From Chitinophagaceae bacterium (GTDB taxonomy: Bacteria; Bacteroidota; Bacteroidia; Chitinophagales; Chitinophagaceae), in NCBI GenBank assembly GCA_023251255.1, contig JAHEZD010000013.1, positions 1-64,000 of the forward strand: DNA of 64,000 nt, written 5' to 3'. A program made the translations under genes and the position numbers. This document shows, in pieces, positions 43,735 through 52,075 of the stretch (position 1 is the first letter of the stretch; each line of letters begins with the position of its first letter). The notes beneath the pieces are model-generated. The model made no database searches, had not been told where the DNA came from, and saw only the letters and a program-made list of their open reading frames with translations.

Positions 43735-44041
43735 ATAGCAGCAATTGAGGGAGTGAAAGTATAGTTACCTTCAACAATTGCTTTTAAATTCTGTATCAAA
43801 GTTTTACAAACTGGTATTTTCCGGTAATCATTTTTTTTGCAACTGCAAACCAATCAGTTAGGTAAATAAACCCGGTAATTTAAAATATCCACTTCTAAAT
43901 TTGTAGCATAAAATTTCAATTTAGTTCCGTTTCAAGATAAATGCATTAAGATTGCTTTAGCCAAACCATCCTTGTAAAGGGATTTTTTTTCTATTAGTAG
44001 AGGATTGCCTCCAATTGCTACTGTTTATTTACCATTTGGTT

Positions 44042-46834
44042 ATGAAAAAATTGCTTGCTTGTTACCAATTGCTTTACGCCCTTCCATTCTTCTGCATGGC
44101 AGTGATTGCCTTTTGCCTATCCTCTTGCAACGCTAATAAAAAAAGCAAAACGTTCACCATTGGCTTTTCCCAATGTATTGGCAGTGACGATTGGCGAACG
44201 TCCATGCTTGCTGAAATGAAGCGGGAACTTTCCTTCCATAATGACATGCAACTGCTGTACAGGGATGCCAATGCCAACAGTGAAGAACAGATCAAGCAAA
44301 TAAAGGACCTTGTAAATGAGCATATCGATTTGCTAATTGTTTCGCCCAACGAAGCACAGCCACTAACGCCCATTGTGGAAGAAGTGTTCAGTAAGGGAAT
44401 ACCCGTAATTGTTATTGACAGAAAAATAAGCTCCGCACAATACACGGCCTATATTGGTGCCAACAACTATGAAGTGGGCAAGATTGCAGGGCAGTATTCT
44501 GCCAACCTGCTCAATAAAAAAGGAACCATTACAGAAGTACTTGGCCTACCGGGTTCATCGCCAGCCATGGAACGGCATAAAGGCTTTATGGATGCCCTCA
44601 AAGATTACCCCTCAATAAAAGTTACCCAACAAATTAATGGTGACTGGCTGCGTGAAAAAGCTACTGCAGAAGTGGCTGCCCATACTGAACAGGTAATGGC
44701 TACGGATCTGGTATTTGCCCATAACGACATGATGGCCAAAGGCACAAGGGAAGCCCTGCAAAAAAATGACGCCCATAAAAAATTGAAAATTATTGGCATT
44801 GATGGATTGCCCATCAATGGTGCAGGTTTGGACATGGTGGGCAGCAGGTTCATTTCGGCCACAGTGCTTTACCCCACAGGTGGGCAGGAAGCCATTTTAA
44901 CGGCGGCCAATATTCTTGAACACCGGCACTATGAAAAAGAGAACCAGCTTTTTACCACTATCATAGATTCTATCAATGTTAGGATAATGAAACTGCAGAA
45001 CGACAAGCTATTGGAGCAGGAAAAAAACATTGATCGGAGCCAGCAAAAAATAGAGGAGCAAAAAATCATTGCCAACAACCAATCCAATATCATTTATGCC
45101 ATTTCGGTGTCGCTGGCATTTGCCTTGATCATGGGCTCCATACTGTTTTACTATTTAAGGGAGAACAGGAAAATAAGCACCCGGCTTGCTTTGCAGAACG
45201 AGCAAATCATTACCCAGCGTGACCAATTGATTGAGCTTGGCAAAAAAGCAAAAGATGCTACCGATGCCAAGATAAATTTCTTTACCAATATCTCCCATGA
45301 GTTCAGGACACCGCTTACACTGATACTTGGCCCATTGGAAGAACTACTGAACAATGCCAAACTGCATTTTACTACCAAGCAGTACCTTACGCTTATCCAA
45401 AAAAATACCATTCGGTTATTGAGGCTGGTGAACGAACTGATAGACTTCAGAAAGATTGAAGTGAACAAGATGCAACTGCAGGCATCGGAAAATAACCTGG
45501 TACAGTTTGCCAACGACATCATAGAGCCATTTAAAACACTGGCCAAAAAGAAAGACATTGATTTAAGGGTCATTACCAAGCAGCAGAACATCCATGTTTG
45601 GTTCGATCATTCGATGCTGGACAAGGTGATGTTCAATCTGCTTTCCAATGCTTTCAAATTCACCAACGACAATGGTTTCATTCATATTACCCTTGAAAGG
45701 AACGATATAAAAGAAGTAGCCATTATTAAAGTGGAAGACAATGGCATTGGCATGTCGCAGGAGGTGGCAGACCATGCGTTTGAACTTTTTTACCAAGCAA
45801 ATATTACCAACCAGCAAGGCAGTGGTTTAGGGCTTTCCCTCTCTAAGGAACTCATTACCCTACACCATGGAATGCTTACTGTAACAAGCAGGCAATACAA
45901 GGGTACCTGTTTTGAAATACAGCTTCCGCTTGGTACCAAGCACCTGCAAGCTGATGAAATGGTGAAGGAAAAATCCATGGAGCAGGTGATGTATTATGAT
46001 GAAAGAATTTATACTACGGAGCTGGACAAGCCCATTGCAGAAACCGAAGAAACCCCAGCCATAAAAGATAAGGGTGAGAACTATGTACTGATTATTGAAG
46101 ACAATCCAGACCTGAGAAACTTTTTGGCTGATAGGCTTGGGGCCAGCTATCAAGTGCTAGTGGCAGAGAATGGGGTGCAGGGCCTGCAACAGGCTTTTGA
46201 CAATATACCCGACCTGATTATTTCGGATGTAATCATGCCAGAAAAAGACGGTCTATCCATTACCAACATTTTAAAAACCGATTTCAAAACATCCCATATA
46301 CCCATCATTCTGCTAACAGCAAAAATTGGAATTGAGGAGCAGATAGAAGGCATGAAAAGCATGGCAGATGCCTATATCTTAAAACCATTCAATCTCCAGT
46401 TTTTAGAAGAAGCCATTCATAGCTTACTGAAGAACAGGGAGGTTTTAAAAGAGCATTATACCAGTGAAATAAACACGGACAACAAAAGCCAAAGCCCCAA
46501 AAAATTGGATAGGAAATTCATTAATGAATTTACATCCATCATTGAAATGAACCTATCCAACGAAAATTTTTCGGTAGAAGACATATGCAAGCAGATAGCT
46601 ATTTCGAGGGTGCAGCTTTACCGGAAAGTAAAGGCTCTTTTAGGCGTGAACGTAAATGATTTCATTTTGAACATGCGGCTCCAAAAAGCAAAACACTACT
46701 TATTGCAGAGCGAATTTTCCGTTTCGGAAATTGCCTATAAAGTTGGCTTTGCCACGCCCTCTTATTTCTCCACTGTATTTAAAAACAAAATGGGCGTTTC
46801 GCCAGCTTCGTTCAAAAAAGGGAGCGTTGAGTGA
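44042..46834 (+). CDS. Hybrid two-component system regulator with sugar-binding sensor
   Basis: A 930-residue one-piece signalling protein (HTCS). The N-terminus carries a lipoprotein-like or signal sequence (FCLSSC). A periplasmic LacI/ribose-binding-type sensor follows (about 35-310; FTIGFSQCIGSDDWRTSML and LDLLIVSPNEAQPL). A membrane helix lies at about 345-370. The histidine kinase has phospho-histidine H419 in FFTNISHEFRTPLTLILGP, then N-box and GSGLGLSLSKELI. The receiver has phospho-aspartate D729 in LIISDVIMPEKDG and lysine in AYILKPF. A C-terminal AraC DNA-binding domain ends IAYKVGFATPSYFSTVFKNK. This sensor type matches the fructose-binding HTCS of known fructan loci, such as BT1754 in Bacteroides thetaiotaomicron. 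It should activate the divergent operon. The frame opens at 44015, but the ATG at 44042 starts the signal sequence. Confidence 0.92.
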   Translation: MKKLLACYQLLYALPFFCMAVIAFCLSSCNANKKSKTFTIGFSQCIGSDDWRTSMLAEMKRELSFHNDMQLLYRDANANSEEQIKQIKDLVNEHIDLLIVSPNEAQPLTPIVEEVFSKGIPVIVIDRKISSAQYTAYIGANNYEVGKIAGQYSANLLNKKGTITEVLGLPGSSPAMERHKGFMDALKDYPSIKVTQQINGDWLREKATAEVAAHTEQVMATDLVFAHNDMMAKGTREALQKNDAHKKLKIIGIDGLPINGAGLDMVGSRFISATVLYPTGGQEAILTAANILEHRHYEKENQLFTTIIDSINVRIMKLQNDKLLEQEKNIDRSQQKIEEQKIIANNQSNIIYAISVSLAFALIMGSILFYYLRENRKISTRLALQNEQIITQRDQLIELGKKAKDATDAKINFFTNISHEFRTPLTLILGPLEELLNNAKLHFTTKQYLTLIQKNTIRLLRLVNELIDFRKIEVNKMQLQASENNLVQFANDIIEPFKTLAKKKDIDLRVITKQQNIHVWFDHSMLDKVMFNLLSNAFKFTNDNGFIHITLERNDIKEVAIIKVEDNGIGMSQEVADHAFELFYQANITNQQGSGLGLSLSKELITLHHGMLTVTSRQYKGTCFEIQLPLGTKHLQADEMVKEKSMEQVMYYDERIYTTELDKPIAETEETPAIKDKGENYVLIIEDNPDLRNFLADRLGASYQVLVAENGVQGLQQAFDNIPDLIISDVIMPEKDGLSITNILKTDFKTSHIPIILLTAKIGIEEQIEGMKSMADAYILKPFNLQFLEEAIHSLLKNREVLKEHYTSEINTDNKSQSPKKLDRKFINEFTSIIEMNLSNENFSVEDICKQIAISRVQLYRKVKALLGVNVNDFILNMRLQKAKHYLLQSEFSVSEIAYKVGFATPSYFSTVFKNKMGVSPASFKKGSVE

Positions 46835-46851
46835 AGCGTAATGATAGTTGG

Positions 46852-46923
46852 CTAAGCATTGAGCAACAACCTATTCAAATGTACATCACCACCATCTACA
46901 TGAATGATTTGCCCAGTAGTATG
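46852..46923 (-). pseudogene. C-terminal remnant of a short-chain dehydrogenase
   Basis: The minus strand encodes HTTGQIIHVDGGDVHLNRLL and a stop. This is the closing TGQxxHVDGG motif of SDR oxidoreductases, just after an in-frame stop upstream. Only ~24 codons remain. Confidence 0.55.
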
Positions 46924-47164
46924 GCTTTATTTTTCTAGCCATTGTTGGAGCTTCCCGATACTACAATAAAAAACGCAAGCCTTTATTGGTGCCTGCCAGG
47001 TTTTTCACCAACGGATTCCATAAGTATCACTGCATTCGATATTGGTGAATACAGAACATCGGCGAAGTGTTCCTCCACTAATTTTAGTTTTATCAAGAAA
47101 GCACAGAAATGAAATGGCCCACAAAATAATTGGGGGCCTTTAACCTGTTTTGAACAGTATCCCA

Positions 47165-47181
47165 GCGGTGAGAGAGGGATT
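47165..47181. repeat. Copy of the tRNA-Ser 3' end, possible old att site
   Basis: GCGGTGAGAGAGGGATT matches GCGGTGAGAAAGGGATT (47336-47352, the 3' end of the tRNA gene) at 16 of 17 positions, in the same orientation, 171 bp apart. Such short repeats mark integration events at tRNA genes. Confidence 0.45.
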
Positions 47182-47210
47182 AGCGTGCTGACCCTCTTGT
47201 GGGGGCGTCC

Positions 47211-47335
47211 AGACCAATCAATGAAGTGCCTCACTTCGTTCGTGCATTTTTGGTTTACAGCCACTTTAGCAAACAGGTTTGCAAGTGCCTGTAAACCAAA
47301 AATGCCCCTATCGGGGGCACTTCATTGATTGGTCT
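47211..47335. repeat. Long nested inverted repeat beside tRNA-Ser
   Basis: Outer arms 47211-47230 and 47316-47335 are a perfect 20-bp inverse (AGACCAATCAATGAAGTGCC). Inner arms 47244-47260 and 47289-47305 are a perfect 17-bp inverse (GCATTTTTGGTTTACAG). The whole can fold into one long hairpin or be a MITE-like unit. Confidence 0.75.
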
Positions 47336-47336
47336 G

Positions 47337-47425
47337 CGGTGAGAAAGGGATTCGAACCCTTGGTACAGTTTAACCCGTACGGCAGTTTAGCAAACTACTG
47401 ATTTCAGCCACTCATCCATCTCACC
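47337..47425 (-). tRNA. tRNA-Ser (anticodon GCU)
   Basis: Read on the minus strand: 7-bp acceptor GGTGAGA / TCTCACC with discriminator G. The anticodon arm is GTAGT-TTGCTAA-ACTGC, giving anticodon GCT. A long variable arm (class II, GTACGGGTTAAACTGTAC) follows, then the T arm AGGGTTCGAATCCCT. Length 89 nt; CCA is not encoded. A perfect Bacteroidota promoter lies just upstream. Confidence 0.93.
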
Positions 47426-47462
47426 TACCTTGGTCCTCTTCCTGCTATAACGGAGAGGGCTG

Positions 47463-47493
47463 CAAATATAAAAGTCAAAAGGGAATAACCAAA
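47463..47493 (-). promoter_or_regulatory. Promoter of tRNA-Ser
   Basis: On the minus strand: TTTG at 47493-47490, a 19-bp spacer, then TATATTTG at 47470-47463. This is an exact match to the Bacteroidota TTTG / TAnnTTTG consensus. Transcription should start about 30 bp before the mature tRNA 5' end. Confidence 0.75.
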
Positions 47494-47632
47494 TAAAAAC
47501 TTGAAAAACTGAAAAGAAAAAGAGGCAAAAACTAAAAGGGTAAAAAATTAAAAACTAAATGGGAAGAAGATGAAAAACTAAAGGATGAAAAATCTAAAAA
47601 CTAAAAGCCAAGAAGCTGGAAACCCGGAAAAG
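47494..47632. repeat. Purine-rich degenerate AAAAACTAAA repeat
   Basis: A-rich, nearly pyrimidine-free tract with recurring AAAAACTAAA and GGATGAAAAA words, between the dnaA terminator and the tRNA promoter. No gene is seen. Confidence 0.5.
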
Positions 47633-47679
47633 AAAAGGCCTAAAAACCGAACTGTTCAAGTTTAGTTTTTAGGCCTTTT
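47633..47679 (-). terminator. dnaA terminator
   Basis: A perfect 15-bp stem AAAAGGCCTAAAAAC / GTTTTTAGGCCTTTT with a 17-nt loop, 20 bp after the dnaA stop codon and ending in a T run on the minus strand. Confidence 0.8.
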
Positions 47680-47698
47680 AAAAATTAGTTTTTTTAAC

Positions 47699-49126
47699 CT
47701 ACATGGCAGCTAATTGCACTTTCTGTGTAAGTTCCATCACGTTTTCACGGAAGATGGAATCGGTGTCCATCAGGTCCTTTACGGTTTGGCAGGAGTGGAT
47801 AACGGTGGTATGGTCGCGTCCGCCAAAATGTTCGCCAATCGTTTTCAATGAGTTCTTGGTAAATGCCTTGGCCAGGTACATGGTAATTTGGCGGGCCTGC
47901 ACAATTTCTCTTTTCCTTGTTTTGTGCAGCAACCTTTCATAAGGCACATCAAAGTATTCGCAAACCATTTTCTGGATGGCATCGATGGTTATTTCCTTAC
48001 TGCTGGTCTTCACGAAGTTCCTCAGTACTTTTTTAGCAAGCTCCAGGTCTATTTCCTTCTTGTTGAGTGATGATTGTGCCAGCAAGGATATGAGTGCCCC
48101 TTCCAGTTCACGTACATTGGTATTGATATTATAGGCCACGTACTTGATTACTTCCTTGGGCATGTCCAGCCCATCGTTCTTCATCTTGCGCTCCAGGATC
48201 TCTATCCTGGTTTCGTAGTCGGGCACTTGCAGGTCTGCACTCAGCCCCCAGCGGAAACGGCTCAGCAACCTTTCCTGCATACCGTCCAGGTCCTTGGGTG
48301 CCTTATCGGAGGTGAGCACCAATTGCTTGCCGCTCTGGTGCAGGTGGTTGAAGATGGCAAAGAAGGCATCCTGGCTTTTTTCCGCACGTGCAAAAAACTG
48401 CACATCGTCTATGATCAGTACATCTATTAATTGATAGAAATGGATGAAGTCGTTGATGGCATTGTTGCGGCCATGGTCCTGGAACTGGTTGATGAATTTT
48501 TCGCTGCTCACATACAGCACCACTTTGTTGGGGTGTGCACGTTTTACATCGTTTCCAATGGCCTGTGCCAAATGCGTCTTGCCCAAGCCAACACCACCAT
48601 ATATAACGAGTGGGTTGAAAGAGTTGGCCCCCGGTTTCTCTGCTACGGTTTTCCCTGCCCTGCGTGCTACCCTGTTGCAGTCGCCTTCAATGAAACTGTC
48701 AAAAGTGTACATGGCATTCAACTGTGGATCGATCTGCATCTTCTTCAGGCCGGGGATCACAAAGGGGTTCTTCACCGGGTTGTCAATCACCAGCGGGAAG
48801 TTCATTTCATTGTTGTTGTAGGTCTTCATGCCACTGGCTGGCACGTCCATGCTACCGTTGCGGCCATTGCCACTGTCTACCATGATGCGGTATTCCAATC
48901 TTGCTTCCTTGCCCAGTTCCCGCTTCAACGTTTTTGCTAATAAATTAACATAGTGCTCCTCCAGGTATTCGTAAAAGAATTGGCTGGGCACTTGGATCAT
49001 TAAAACATTTACTTTCAGTTCAACAGGATTAATCGGTTCAAACCATGTTTTGAAATGTTGCCATTCAACAATGTCCTTGATAATTTTCAAACAGTTTGTC
49101 CAAACGGATTCAGCGGTTTTTGCCAT
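47699..49126 (-). CDS. dnaA: Chromosomal replication initiator DnaA
   Basis: A 475-residue initiator that binds oriC boxes and opens the origin. All domains are seen. Domain I begins VWTNCLKIIKDIVEWQHFKT. The AAA+ core has Walker A YGGVGLGKTHLAQAIG, Walker B DVLIIDDVQFF, sensor 1 QLVLTSDKAPKDL and the arginine-finger region MQERLLSRFRWGL. The C-terminal HTH ends with the DnaA signature FGGRDHTTVIHSCQTVKDL. Length is normal for the phylum. The ATG at 49126 is chosen. The upstream gap is 141 bp and has at most one degenerate DnaA-box-like word (TTCTCCACA, near 49202-49210), so I do not place oriC here. Confidence 0.97.
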   Translation of the reverse strand: MAKTAESVWTNCLKIIKDIVEWQHFKTWFEPINPVELKVNVLMIQVPSQFFYEYLEEHYVNLLAKTLKRELGKEARLEYRIMVDSGNGRNGSMDVPASGMKTYNNNEMNFPLVIDNPVKNPFVIPGLKKMQIDPQLNAMYTFDSFIEGDCNRVARRAGKTVAEKPGANSFNPLVIYGGVGLGKTHLAQAIGNDVKRAHPNKVVLYVSSEKFINQFQDHGRNNAINDFIHFYQLIDVLIIDDVQFFARAEKSQDAFFAIFNHLHQSGKQLVLTSDKAPKDLDGMQERLLSRFRWGLSADLQVPDYETRIEILERKMKNDGLDMPKEVIKYVAYNINTNVRELEGALISLLAQSSLNKKEIDLELAKKVLRNFVKTSSKEITIDAIQKMVCEYFDVPYERLLHKTRKREIVQARQITMYLAKAFTKNSLKTIGEHFGGRDHTTVIHSCQTVKDLMDTDSIFRENVMELTQKVQLAAM

Positions 49127-49267
49127 ACGATAGTCAAGATATATAAATTAGTTAAGGTTGTTTGCTCTGCCTCTTTTCCCCATGTTTCTGCACATGTTAA
49201 TATGTGGAGAACAAATTTTGTGAGGGGGTGCAATATGGATATTAAATGTTGAAAAAAAAATTTTTTA

Positions 49268-50200
49268 TTAGCTTGTATTTTTCCCTATTACAACAGTATG
49301 GGCTTCCGCTAAATTTTTCTTTTTCGTTCGCGAAAAACTATAGTCCAATCTACCTAGCTGGATACCTGCCCAGCCAACCTGGTTAACGATTGTATGGCCC
49401 CCGCGCCTGTTGAAATACTTCCTCGGTTCCTCAAAGAAACGGTGCGTGTGGCCGCCAATAATCAGGTCAATATCAAAGCATTCTTTCGCCAAAATTTCAT
49501 CACTTATTTTATCGTCCGAATATTTATCCCCAAGATGCGATAAGCAAACAATCAGATCGCAGCCTTCTTTATGCAAAATGTCTGCATACTTGTTGGCATA
49601 TTCTATGGGATTATGGTAAAGGGTATTGCCATATAGGTTGTCGGGTACCAGTCCTTTTAGTTCTATGCCAACTCCCAAGATACCAATCTTTAAGTTGCCT
49701 TTCATGAATATTTTGTAGGGAACCGTTTTGCCTTCCATGGGCGTGCTGGCAAAGTCGTAATTGCACAGCAGCACGGGAAACTTTCCATGCTGCAATTGCT
49801 GGGCATAATTTTCCATGCCCGCATCAAAGTCATGGTTGCCCATGGTAGCAGCATCGTAGCCCATCATGGCCATGGCCTTCATTTCGGGTTCGCCCCTGTA
49901 CAAATTGAAGTAGGGCGTTCCCTGGAAAATATCGCCTGCATCCAGCAGCAGCACGTTTTTCACTTGGCTCCTGATATCCTTGATCAATGCGGCCCTTGCG
50001 GCCACACCACCAAGACCGGCATTCTTGCTGCCATCCTGCGGAAAGGGTTCCAACCTGCTGTGTACATCATTGGTATGCAGGATGGTAATCCTGTCCGTAA
50101 CAGATGAAGCTTCAGCATCTTGGGGCAATAGCCCCGTTGCCAGCAGGGCACCTGCGGCCAGGGATGTTTGCTGTATGAATTTCCTGCGGTTGATCGGCAT
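49268..50200 (-). CDS. Tat-exported 5'-nucleotidase-type metallophosphatase
   Basis: A 310-residue periplasmic phosphatase. The N-terminus MPINRRKFIQQTSLAAGALL is a twin-arginine signal (RRKFIQ). The metallophosphatase motifs are complete: ITILHTNDVHSRLEPFP, LLLDAGDIFQGTPYF, TMGNHDFDAG, VCLSHLGDKYSDD and IIGGHTHRF. It corresponds to the N-terminal catalytic half of UshA-type 5'-nucleotidases. The C-terminal substrate domain is encoded separately just upstream (50435-51169), a split arrangement. The start at 50200 places the RR motif correctly. Confidence 0.9.
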   Translation of the reverse strand: MPINRRKFIQQTSLAAGALLATGLLPQDAEASSVTDRITILHTNDVHSRLEPFPQDGSKNAGLGGVAARAALIKDIRSQVKNVLLLDAGDIFQGTPYFNLYRGEPEMKAMAMMGYDAATMGNHDFDAGMENYAQQLQHGKFPVLLCNYDFASTPMEGKTVPYKIFMKGNLKIGILGVGIELKGLVPDNLYGNTLYHNPIEYANKYADILHKEGCDLIVCLSHLGDKYSDDKISDEILAKECFDIDLIIGGHTHRFFEEPRKYFNRRGGHTIVNQVGWAGIQLGRLDYSFSRTKKKNLAEAHTVVIGKNTS

Positions 50201-50299
50201 GGATAACTGGTTAATGTGTATGCTAAGGTGATGGCTTCTCCATTTTCTTTTTGCCGGGAACCTGCTTACCGGCAAGCTGGGACGATAAATCGGGAAACG

Positions 50300-50425
50300 A
50301 AGAACTTCCGTCTTCCCAATCTCCCTGTCTTTTCCGTCTCCCTATCTTTCCGTCTTTACTGTCTCCCTATCTTCCCGTCTTTCCTGCCTCTCCGTCTTTC
50401 CTATCTTCCTGTCTTCTCCCTCTCA
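50300..50425. repeat. Pyrimidine-rich CCGTCTTTCC/CTATCTTCC repeat
   Basis: About 125 bp, almost purely C and T on the plus strand, made of degenerate 10-12-bp words such as TCCGTCTTTCC and CTATCTTCCCG. It lies between the two halves of the split 5'-nucleotidase. It is the kind of tract that can form triplex or slip during replication. Confidence 0.7.
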
Positions 50426-50434
50426 CCATGCCCA

Positions 50435-51169
50435 TCAGTAAGTTACCCGCCCTTCTGTTTTCCAATCCACTGGCTTGCCCTGCTTGGTGATCTGTTCCAC
50501 ATATTCCATGAGCGCATCCCTGAACAGGTAGCCCATGTTTACCTGCTTGATGCCGTGCAGCACTTCACCTTCCCCGCCCCCATTGGCCGTGTAATCGCTG
50601 GTGCAAACAGTGTACATTTTATTTGCATCCAAAGGTTTGCCATCAATGAGTATGTTGGATGCTACCTTGTCCTTGATCTTCATCTTGATACCTGCCAGCC
50701 CGCCAGGTCCTTTCTCTGCCACTGCGTTCAGGAACTGCAATAGAATATTGCCCTTCACTTCCTGCAGTACCACAAGGTTATCAAAGGGCATCAGTTCAAA
50801 AATTTTACCGATGCTTATTTCGCCCTTGGGTATATAGGAACGTATGCCACCTGCATTCACGTAGCTGATATCTATCTTCTTGTTGAATTTCTTTTCGCCC
50901 ATCTCCATCAGGCAGTCTGCCATGAAGTTGCCGAGTTCGCCTTCTGGTTGCCGCTTCATCAGCCCTCTTGTAGTAAAGCCTATTACCTTGCTCATCACCA
51001 GCTTCACACTGTCGCCATAAGGTGCAATCAGTTTTATTAAGTTGCTGTCAACCTTCGTCTGCTTTTCAATCTTATAGTCCCGGTAATTGAGTGTGGTGGT
51101 TTGCTGTGCGGAAGTGCAGGATAAAGCCAGGAAAACAACAGATGCATATGTGGCTATTCTCGTGAGCAT
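50435..51169 (-). CDS. 5'-nucleotidase C-terminal domain protein
   Basis: A 244-residue exported protein corresponding to the 5_nucleotid_C substrate-specificity domain. It starts with a signal/lipoprotein-like sequence (IATYASVVFLALSCTSAQ). Then come GELGNFMADCLMEMGEKKFN, ISYVNAGGIRSYIPKGEISI (the NAGGIR motif), MPFDNLVVLQEVKGNILL and TSDYTANGGGEGEVL. It lacks the metal-binding half, which the next gene downstream encodes. The two products probably act together. The ATG at 51169 is chosen. Confidence 0.88.
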   Translation of the reverse strand: MLTRIATYASVVFLALSCTSAQQTTTLNYRDYKIEKQTKVDSNLIKLIAPYGDSVKLVMSKVIGFTTRGLMKRQPEGELGNFMADCLMEMGEKKFNKKIDISYVNAGGIRSYIPKGEISIGKIFELMPFDNLVVLQEVKGNILLQFLNAVAEKGPGGLAGIKMKIKDKVASNILIDGKPLDANKMYTVCTSDYTANGGGEGEVLHGIKQVNMGYLFRDALMEYVEQITKQGKPVDWKTEGRVTY

Positions 51170-51281
51170 AGTAGATATGATTGCGAAATGGAAAATACAA
51201 CATTTAGTTCCGTCTAAAGATTTTTTTTGCACAAAAAAGAAAAAAAATATCAGTTACTTTCGGGCCATAAAACAATAAACC

Positions 51282-51662
51282 ATGAGTTACGAAGCTGTTG
51301 GAAAACTGGTAGCAAAATTTGATACCGTTCAACGTACGGAAACATTTAAGACAAGGGAATTCGTGATTGAAAAATCAGAGGATATTGGTGGCCGTGTGAT
51401 CACGAACTATATCAAGTTCCAGTGCGTGCAGGACAAGACCGAAATGCCCGACCGCTTCAATATCGGCGACAATGTAAAGGTCATGTTCAACCTGAAGGGT
51501 ACCAAATGGAACAAGAGCGGCGTTGACAACTACATTACCAACCTGGATGCATGGAGAATGGAAACCGTGAAGCTGGGCAATGATACAGCAGGCAATGATG
51601 GCCCACCAAGTTTTGTTCCTGAAAGCGCACCGGGTGAAGCAGTGGATGACCTGCCTTTCTAA
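51282..51662 (+). CDS. DUF3127 protein
   Basis: A 126-residue protein of the DUF3127 family, common and conserved in Bacteroidota. It has an OB-like fold pattern: SYEAVGKLVAKFDTVQRTET, then FKTREFVIEK, NYIKFQCVQDKTEMPDRFNI and NVKVMFNLKGTKW. An acidic tail (AVDDLPF) resembles that of single-stranded DNA-binding proteins. A role in nucleic-acid binding is plausible but not shown. It starts at the only ATG that fits, divergent from the 5'-nucleotidase pair. Confidence 0.88.
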   Translation: MSYEAVGKLVAKFDTVQRTETFKTREFVIEKSEDIGGRVITNYIKFQCVQDKTEMPDRFNIGDNVKVMFNLKGTKWNKSGVDNYITNLDAWRMETVKLGNDTAGNDGPPSFVPESAPGEAVDDLPF

Positions 51663-51718
51663 ATATAATCCAATTTAGTAATAATATATTGTACCTGGAA
51701 ACAGGTCCATCATTTACA

Positions 51719-51803
51719 TAGAACACCCTGCCATTGTTTCGACAAGCCCGCCTGAACGGGCAGGTTCAATCCCTGATTAAAATATCGGGAACAGGGTGTT
51801 CTA
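51719..51803. repeat. Inverted repeat with nested second-class REP
   Basis: Arms TAGAACACCCTG (51719-51730) and CAGGGTGTTCTA (51792-51803) enclose a family-1-like phrase (TTTCGACAAG). They also enclose an 18-bp palindrome CCCGCCTGAACGGGCAGG at 51747-51764. Confidence 0.65.
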
Positions 51804-52046
51804 TATTTTAATAGGCTCAACAGGGCAGGGTGCTGCCAGCTTGAGTAGTCCATGTTTGCTTAGCAAACATGCAAGTTGCACTTTCTTGCCGGTAGCATTC
51901 GTTACCGGTTTTTTATTGCCCCACCACTTGCTGTCCATCCATCCCTTCATGGCCTCTTCCAGCAGCCGCATTTTCCGTTCAGCGCCAACCACATGTACAT
52001 GCGGTAGCTGTATAACCTTCCTTCCTGTTCTTTTGCTGCCATTCAT
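51801..52046 (-). CDS. Doubtful small protein
   Basis: An 81-codon frame whose first ~45 residues look coding (TGRKVIQLPHVHVVGAERKM RLLEEAMKGWMDSKW). Its 3' half crosses a terminator-like hairpin and another palindrome. No family is recognised. It may be a short real gene or a remnant. Confidence 0.25.
   Translation of the reverse strand: MNGSKRTGRKVIQLPHVHVVGAERKMRLLEEAMKGWMDSKWWGNKKPVTNATGKKVQLACLLSKHGLLKLAAPCPVEPIKI
51889..51914 (+). terminator. Intrinsic terminator
   Basis: CCGGTA-GCATTCGT-TACCGG followed by TTTTTTATT on the plus strand, ~225 bp after the DUF3127 stop. Confidence 0.55.
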
Positions 52047-52075
52047 CCATTTATATGCTAAACAACAAAACTATC

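Larger units (their letters stand above)
46924..47336. other. Repeat-bearing flank of tRNA-Ser
   Basis: No gene is supported. From left: a CACCAACGG...AAGTATCAC repeat (47006-47030), a 17-bp copy of the tRNA 3' end (47165-47181), and a long nested inverted repeat (47211-47335) that abuts the tRNA gene. An open frame across it (46983-47264) mixes these repeats and is judged spurious. Confidence 0.55.

Noticed and set aside
46983-47264. 93-codon minus-strand open frame left of tRNA-Ser
   Set aside because: It is made of the inverted repeat, tRNA-like debris and the CACCAACGG repeat, with no coherent protein text.
49127-49267. Possible oriC upstream of dnaA
   Set aside because: Only one degenerate DnaA-box-like word is visible and there is no box cluster or AT-rich unwinding module. 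GC-skew of the full chromosome would be needed.
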